Shown one piece after another: positions 59,584 to 64,000 of a stretch of DNA of 64,000 bases. Each line of letters opens with the position of its first letter. Positions within the stretch are counted from its first letter, which is position 1. The DNA lies in assembly GCF_014641555.1 (NCBI RefSeq), contig NZ_BMHY01000004.1, positions 479,049-543,048 of the forward strand. Direction: 5' to 3'. The DNA is from Paenibacillus radicis (ex Gao et al. 2016). Its GTDB lineage: Bacteria; Bacillota; Bacilli; Paenibacillales; Paenibacillaceae. The position numbers and the translations under genes were made by a program. The notes below the pieces were generated by a model that worked only from the letters and a program-made list of their open reading frames with translations, had not been told where the DNA came from and did no database searches.

Positions 59584-59737
59584 GGCCTCTCCTTATCGAT
59601 CGAGTCGATTATTTCTATTGAATCAGACCAATGCCATTTCCAACGGGATCGACTCTGCCCATCTTCCCCGCCTCCATTAGTGGTATATTTATCCATAATA
59701 GCGCACATTTGTTCGGCAGTAAAGACAGGCTTTATAA

Positions 59738-60583
59738 TTATTTTTGTTTCGTCCAAGCCGAGCGGATATAGCCGATTCTCATTCCGCTACGTTCCATATT
59801 CCGATGGCTTTGGGATAAATACGCGCATTGGCTGACGACCAGTCTGCAATCATTCGCTCTCGCAATTTCGAAGCGTTTGGCTATTAGCTGCTGTTGTAAG
59901 CCTAGATTTCGATATTCAGGCAACGTTGCGGCAAACGTCAAAGAAGCGATTCCGTCCTTCATATGCATAACAGCTGTCGCGGCGGGAGTACCATTCACGC
60001 GTGCCAGCAAAAACACCCAGCCTGGACGGTTATAAAGCACTTTATTGTTGCTCGCTACAGGAGGGATACCGGCATCCGGCAAACCTGTTGCCCGGCAATG
60101 GATAGTCGCATATGTATCAAATTCATCTTCCTGAAGCTCTTCCAACACGATTTTGAGATTGTCCGTATCGCTGCTATTACCTTCTGCTTCGTTGTCGGCG
60201 AACAGATACTCATTTAACCCCATATACATTGTGGTGTGAAATGAAGAAGTATTAAGACCTTGCCCAGACAACGCTCCCAGCGCGGATCCATCGACCAAGG
60301 AGGGAAGCACTTCAATATGCGGCTGGCGATCCCGCGACTTGAAGAAAGCTACAATATCAGCAATATAGGCAGTATCGGCGGAACGGAAACCCTTGACAGT
60401 ATTGAAGCTGGGCCATGGCATCGTCCGGCTGTAGAAGCAGACGGCGCCGCCAAACTCTGCGATCTCAATACCCTCGGGATTGCCGTCTCTCCCTTGGATC
60501 GCCAGCATGCGGTCCCTCATATAATGGATCTCAGCCTTTTCCATCTCAGACGTCAGCTCCTGGGCTGGCAGCAGCATGCTCAT
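59738..60583 (-). CDS. GNAT N-acetyltransferase, long form
   Basis: A 281-residue GNAT protein, longer than usual because of an N-terminal domain of about 130 residues that looks like a degenerate second GNAT unit. The C-terminal unit has VNGTPAATAVMHMKDGIASLTFAATLPEYRNLGLQQQLIAKRFEIARANDCRLVVSQC, the acetyl-CoA motif. The start overlaps the RidA stop by four bases (ATGA), so the two are coupled. The substrate is unknown; pairing with a RidA-type protein may suggest amine or enamine metabolism. Confidence 0.82.
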   Translation of the reverse strand: MSMLLPAQELTSEMEKAEIHYMRDRMLAIQGRDGNPEGIEIAEFGGAVCFYSRTMPWPSFNTVKGFRSADTAYIADIVAFFKSRDRQPHIEVLPSLVDGSALGALSGQGLNTSSFHTTMYMGLNEYLFADNEAEGNSSDTDNLKIVLEELQEDEFDTYATIHCRATGLPDAGIPPVASNNKVLYNRPGWVFLLARVNGTPAATAVMHMKDGIASLTFAATLPEYRNLGLQQQLIAKRFEIARANDCRLVVSQCAYLSQSHRNMERSGMRIGYIRSAWTKQK

Positions 60584-61056
60584 ACTTTCACTCCGTCTGC
60601 ATCGATGTCCATTTCCACTTCAAAGATGGAATCGACAATGATTGGCAAATTGTCTCTTACAGATACAGCGCCAAGCACTGACCTTGCGTGAATGCCTTTT
60701 TCCCCGAAAACCTCGAGCAGCAAATCGGAATAACCATTCAGTACTTTGTGGTGCTCCTCAAAATCTGCCGTTGCATTCACAAAGCCTTGGATCTTTACTG
60801 CCCGCTTGACCTTATCCAATGATCCTAGTGCGGATTTGAGTACAGCCAGCACCTCGATTCCCGCAAGTCTAGCAAATTCATAGCCCTGCTCCGTCATATA
60901 GTCCAGCCCCAGCTTTCCTCTTGGGTTCCCGGAAGGACCCTTGCCCGAAACGAATAACAATCCGTTTAAATAGACGTAATTAGCGTATTTAGCTGCCGGA
61001 TCGCTTGCGCTAGGCAATTCGATATTTAATTGCTGCAATCTATCCTCGATTGACAT
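60580..61056 (-). CDS. RidA-family protein
   Basis: A 158-residue RidA/YjgF-like protein, of the longer RidA subfamilies. It has the fold segments YANYVYLNGLLFVSGKGP, GIEVLAVLKSALGSLDKVKRAVKIQGFVNATADFEEHHKVLNGYSDLLLEVFG and GIHARSVLGAVSVRDNLPIIVDSIFEVE. The catalytic arginine of RidA1 (PxRxxVxV) is replaced by HARSVLGAVSV, so the classical imine deaminase activity is uncertain, though R is kept in ARS. The ATG at 61056 has GGGAG seven bases upstream. It is coupled to the GNAT gene. Confidence 0.87.
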   Translation of the reverse strand: MSIEDRLQQLNIELPSASDPAAKYANYVYLNGLLFVSGKGPSGNPRGKLGLDYMTEQGYEFARLAGIEVLAVLKSALGSLDKVKRAVKIQGFVNATADFEEHHKVLNGYSDLLLEVFGEKGIHARSVLGAVSVRDNLPIIVDSIFEVEMDIDADGVKV

Positions 61057-61143
61057 CGCCATTCTCCCCCTTTTCTGTTTTAGACGATTTTCCGCACTGC
61101 CCAGTTCCCCGGTTCAAATAATTTGGATTCTGCATAAAACTGC

Positions 61144-61920
61144 TCATGATAAGCCATTTCTTTCTGACGGGCCTGCAGAAACCGGTTCATAATCGAATGA
61201 GCTCCCCTCGCCGGCAATGATGGCATTGGATAATGTGAATTCTTTTCTGCATTCCCGGTAAAAGCTTCCCAGCCGGTAGCCGCCGGCTTTAAATACCGAT
61301 CGATGCTGTCTCCAAACGACGGCTAGTGTCCCTTCCAGCAGAAACCGGTGCATCCCTCGATAACAAGCGTTGATGAAGGGATTCCGTTTGGAGGAAAGCT
61401 TATGTAACGTCTCCGATTGGAACTGGACATGCTTATCTTCGTCCAGCAATATTTGATCACAAAGCTGAATGAGCATGGTTGAGCTCGTGCTGTCACGCAG
61501 CGCCTTATAGTAAATTTTCGCGATAATTTCCGCAGTAATGAGTACGATAATGGATTGCTCCAGCCCGGCGAACTTCCGCAGCTTGCGAAAGACGCCATCC
61601 ACCCAATGCTCGCGGATAATCGGAATTTGCTGCAGCCGCATAAATTTAGCCAAATCTCTCGCATGGCGCTGCTCTTCCCGAATAAATTCAACGATTGCGC
61701 CAAAATAAGCATCGTCCTTCGTTTTATCGATGTACGCCTTCGCATTGCTGATCAGATGCTTGCCTTCCGAGTTTTCGCCCAGCTGAAATTGTTGAATCGA
61801 TCTCGTGATCGCTTTTCGCTCACTGGCGGTAAGACGATATTCATCTCCCCAGTCGATCCGCTGCAAATGATCCTGATTGTACAGAAAATACGCCCGCCAT
61901 TTCGCAAATTGAACTTCCAT
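61144..61920 (-). CDS. ferritin-like diiron protein
   Basis: A 258-residue all-helical protein with a ferritin-like diiron pattern: AIVEFIREEQRHARDLAKFM (ExxxEExxH), VLITAEIIAKIYYKAL (third glutamate) and ILLDEDKHVQFQSETL (DExxH). This resembles diiron oxygenase-like or ferritin-like proteins of unassigned role. AAGGAG precedes the ATG at 61920 by nine bases; the longer frame to 61977 lacks a site. It starts 63 bases after the HAD phosphatase gene, likely one transcript. Activity is not predicted. Confidence 0.78.
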   Translation of the reverse strand: MEVQFAKWRAYFLYNQDHLQRIDWGDEYRLTASERKAITRSIQQFQLGENSEGKHLISNAKAYIDKTKDDAYFGAIVEFIREEQRHARDLAKFMRLQQIPIIREHWVDGVFRKLRKFAGLEQSIIVLITAEIIAKIYYKALRDSTSSTMLIQLCDQILLDEDKHVQFQSETLHKLSSKRNPFINACYRGMHRFLLEGTLAVVWRQHRSVFKAGGYRLGSFYRECRKEFTLSNAIIAGEGSSFDYEPVSAGPSERNGLS

Positions 61921-61983
61921 TGTCGCATTCTCCTTAAAGCAATGTTTATAACCGGGGTATTTATTCCACAGCTTCATATCTCG

Positions 61984-62640
61984 TCAGATCAATTCCAGCA
62001 ATTCACTGAGCTTGTCTATCTGATGCAGCGGCTTCGCCTGTACGTCTTCCCGCCATGGCTGATTGACCTTCAACCATACGGTGTGCATGCCGGACCTTGC
62101 TGCCCCTTCCACATCATTGACCGGATGATCACCAATAAACAGACATTCATCTGCCTGTACCTGCAATCGCTCCAACGCCATTTGAAAAATCGTCGGGTCC
62201 GGTTTTTTACACCCGGCTTCTTCAGATACGAGAATGAGATCAAATGCATCGCGTATTGCTACCTGATCGATTTTGCCGTATTGAATCATCGTTCGCCCAT
62301 TCGTAATTAACCCCGTTAAGTATTTGGAGCGTGCATGCTGAAGCACCTCCAAGGCCTGCTCCATCAGTACTGCGCATTTGACGTATTCTTCACTGTAGAA
62401 AGACAATAGCTCTGCTTTTGTCGGCTTCGTCGACCAGGGCAGCTCCTCCAGCAGCTCGGCAAATAGCTCGTTTTTGTTTTTATAGCCGTCTTCGTCCAGT
62501 TCGATAATCCGGTTGCTGATAAACTGCGTATCTACCTGATGGCTAAAGTAAGTTCGAACAAATGAATCCACAAAGCTTCCGAACGTAATCGTCCGGTCCA
62601 GCAACGTATTGTCCAAATCGAAAATGACCGCTTTTATCAT
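61984..62640 (-). CDS. HAD-family hydrolase
   Basis: A 218-residue haloacid-dehalogenase superfamily phosphatase (YjjG/YfnB-like). Motif I is VIFDLDNTLLDR, motif II is LITNGRTMIQYGKI, motif III lysine in SEEAGCKKPDPTIFQMAL and motif IV ECLFIGDHPVNDVEGAARSGMHTVW. All catalytic residues are present, so it should be an active phosphatase on a phosphorylated metabolite. The ATG at 62640 has GGGGGGG before it, and TATAAT (minus strand) lies within 30 bases upstream. Confidence 0.9.
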   Translation of the reverse strand: MIKAVIFDLDNTLLDRTITFGSFVDSFVRTYFSHQVDTQFISNRIIELDEDGYKNKNELFAELLEELPWSTKPTKAELLSFYSEEYVKCAVLMEQALEVLQHARSKYLTGLITNGRTMIQYGKIDQVAIRDAFDLILVSEEAGCKKPDPTIFQMALERLQVQADECLFIGDHPVNDVEGAARSGMHTVWLKVNQPWREDVQAKPLHQIDKLSELLELI

Positions 62641-62999
62641 GTATATCCCCCCCTGATTATATTTAACTAGATTAAATATTAAATAGATTAAACAATATGC
62701 CAGCTCCGATTATTCCCAACGACTAGCCGTCCGTTTTAAGCGGGTAAAGTCAATTGCGACCCCGTCATTCGCATATTGAAACAGAACTTTCACAATAGTT
62801 AATAGCCTTAATTCTTATATTATTGAATTACTATGGTATGCTGTTTGAATGTTCAGACTCTTTACTCCATAATTGTTCACGATGAAGTGAAGCTATGCTC
62901 ATTTGAAGCTTAGGCAAGTAGTTGCTGGACATTCGATACTTGGATATTACGACAAATCGCCATAGCGATTCATTACCCATCCCAATTCTCCTATCCGGT
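62641..62999. other. gene-free stretch upstream of the HAD gene
   Basis: Only promoter-like AT-rich DNA is seen near 62650-62700, with a direct repeat TAGATTAAA (twice, about 18 bases apart). No coding signal, hairpin terminator or known RNA element was found in the rest. Confidence 0.5.
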
Positions 63000-63458
63000 T
63001 CACTTTTGTTTTAATAAAGCTGGACCTAACTGCTGAAGCTTCTCCCGGATAAATGGGTTAAGCTGTTCTGGCAGCTGATTCAGCGAATAGAATGCAGCAT
63101 CCAATATTTCGATGCCGTCCGGACGAAGCTCACCCTCGTACTCTGTGCAAAGATAAGCAATAACGACGTTGTAGTATTCATGTCCGTTCTTCAATCGGGT
63201 GTACAGCGCTTCCCCCGAATAAACGCCCACCAGCCGAAGGTGCTTTAGCGTAATTTGTAATTCTTCCTTCAGCTCGCGCCGCAAACATTCCTCTGTGGAC
63301 TCCCCTAATTCCATCAAGCCGCCAGGAATGCCCCAAGTGTGGTCATTATGTTGAACAAGCAGAATTTTACCTTCTTTATTAACGACAGCAGCACTGGGTC
63401 GAACCAATATAAGCGGCTGATTGCCAACTAACGCCCGAAGTTCTTCGATATAACCCAA
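63000..63458 (-). CDS. Nudix hydrolase
   Basis: A 152-residue Nudix hydrolase. The Nudix box reads GGLMELGESTEECLRRELKEEL at about residues 45-66, with the REx2EE core intact. PSAAVVNKEGKILLVQHNDHTWGIPGG precedes it. Proteins of this type cleave nucleoside diphosphates linked to another group, including damaged nucleotides. The start is TTG 63458 after GGGGAGG, seven bases away. The end of the gene has no obvious terminator. Confidence 0.9.
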   Translation of the reverse strand: MGYIEELRALVGNQPLILVRPSAAVVNKEGKILLVQHNDHTWGIPGGLMELGESTEECLRRELKEELQITLKHLRLVGVYSGEALYTRLKNGHEYYNVVIAYLCTEYEGELRPDGIEILDAAFYSLNQLPEQLNPFIREKLQQLGPALLKQK

Positions 63459-63678
63459 TGAACAACCTCCCCCATGTTACCGATACACTTATTGTAAATT
63501 ATAAAATAGGAATAAAAAGAGAAAGTTATCGCCCATTAATTTCGCATTTTATGCGGCAATGGTACGGGAACGGCAATATAGTACAGCGAAAGTTCGACAG
63601 CAATATCTTCCATTTTTCCTATACTGCTTTCATTTTAACAACATTCCAATTTGTTGGGAATAAAAAACAACAGGGTGA

Positions 63679-63760
63679 GCAACTTTGCAAACCGGGGTCG
63701 CTACGCGATTTGGTTCATTAGCAACTTCGCAAACCAGGGTCGCTGCGCGTTTTGGTTCTG
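63679..63760. repeat. two tandem units of 42 bases
   Basis: Unit 1 (63679-63720) starts GCAACTTTGCAAACCGGGGT and unit 2 (63721-63760) starts GCAACTTCGCAAACCAGGGT. Both continue with CGCTnCGCGNTTTGGTTC. The second unit runs into the family B copy. Confidence 0.7.
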
Positions 63761-63857
63761 ACTGCCGTACTTGATTCCATGTTCTCATCGCCTTTACGAT
63801 GAACAATGGATAAAATCTGCGTAAAGTCATCCAGAACTCAAAACGCTCCACTCACCC
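63737..63857. repeat. intergenic repeat, family B, copy 2
   Basis: Diverged copy of 40593-40712, sharing TGCGCGTTTTGG, CTTGATTCCAT, TACGATGA, AAATCTGC and the closing CAGAACTCAAAACGCTCC plus CTCACCCT. The ends GCGTTTTG and CAAAACGC are inverted, so the copy can also fold into one hairpin. Confidence 0.65.
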
Positions 63858-64000
63858 TTCTTTCACACCGAAGTCCGAGGCCATAGCGCTTGGGGAAATT
63901 AGCTGTAAAATGAATCAAAATGTAAAAGCGGTTAGGCCCCCGTAATCCGGAGTTTTACCCTACAAATAACAGGTGCTTGAAGAAAAGCTCATTATTTCAT

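Larger units (their letters stand above)
63459..64000. other. gene-free window end with repeats
   Basis: No convincing gene. It holds a 42-base tandem repeat (63679-63760), a family B repeat copy (63737-63857) and a short piece of family A (63914-63928). Open frames here are by-products of the repeats. Confidence 0.55.

Noticed and set aside
63458..63851. Open frames of 73-87 codons on both strands
   Set aside because: They follow the 42-base tandem repeat and family B, and lack ribosome sites and family resemblance.

Overview
The window looks like a piece of a Paenibacillus-type chromosome (Bacillota, spore-forming, GC around 50 %). This is inferred from strong GGAGG-type ribosome binding sites, frequent TTG/GTG starts, a T-box leader on a DAHP synthase, SLH-domain and copper-amine-oxidase-stalk surface proteins, BceRSAB-type peptide resistance, a YheI/YheH-like ABC pair and a YdjO-like protein. 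No rRNA, tRNA, CRISPR array, prophage or complete IS element was seen. Most genes lie on the minus strand.

Layout. 1-4042: fatty-acid beta-oxidation operon (acyl-CoA dehydrogenase, thiolase, 3-hydroxyacyl-CoA dehydrogenase, and a second acyl-CoA dehydrogenase cut by the window edge). 4.2-7.9 kb: a TerB-like protein and several secreted, lipoprotein and membrane proteins of unknown role. 8.1-11.4 kb: a SWIM/SNF2 helicase. 11.5-15.3 kb: an atypical SDR, an ECF-like sigma factor, a ClpP paralogue, a short DivIVA/GpsB protein and an EamA exporter behind a purine-riboswitch-like leader. 15.6-16.8 kb: T-box and DAHP synthase. 16.8-22.1 kb: SH3/glucosaminidase protein, SLH protein and a two-component system. 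22.7-28.6 kb: orphan ParB-like protein, NiaP-like MFS carrier, phosphodiesterase, and a DUF4166/SRPBCC/DCC operon. 28.7-33.1 kb: second two-component system, M42 peptidase, ClC channel.

33.1-38.7 kb holds UppP beside a full Bce module (response regulator, kinase, ATPase, permease); both act on bacitracin-type stress at the undecaprenyl carrier. 38.9-40.5 kb has a collagen-like protein and a radical SAM/SPASM enzyme. 40.5-41.6 kb is a gene-free stretch built from several repeat families, two of which recur elsewhere in the window. 41.7-51.2 kb: GH18 protein, heterodimeric ABC exporter and an Lhr helicase. 51.3-54.2 kb: WG-repeat protein and a stand-alone tyrosine recombinase. 54.7-63.5 kb: GyrI-like protein, DinG-family helicase, several acetyltransferases, GH25, RidA, diiron ferritin-like, HAD and Nudix proteins. 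The last 540 bases are repeats again.

The most unusual signal is at 53134-53239. Three 28-bp sites, each built as 11-bp arm, 6-bp centre, 11-bp arm with XerD-like arms (consensus TTATGTNAACT), are repeated at an exact 39-bp period and abut the stop codon of the tyrosine recombinase. This may be an uncharacterised Xer-like recombination or autoregulation module. Second is an apparently ON-type purine-like riboswitch in front of the EamA exporter, and third are the palindromic intergenic repeat families.
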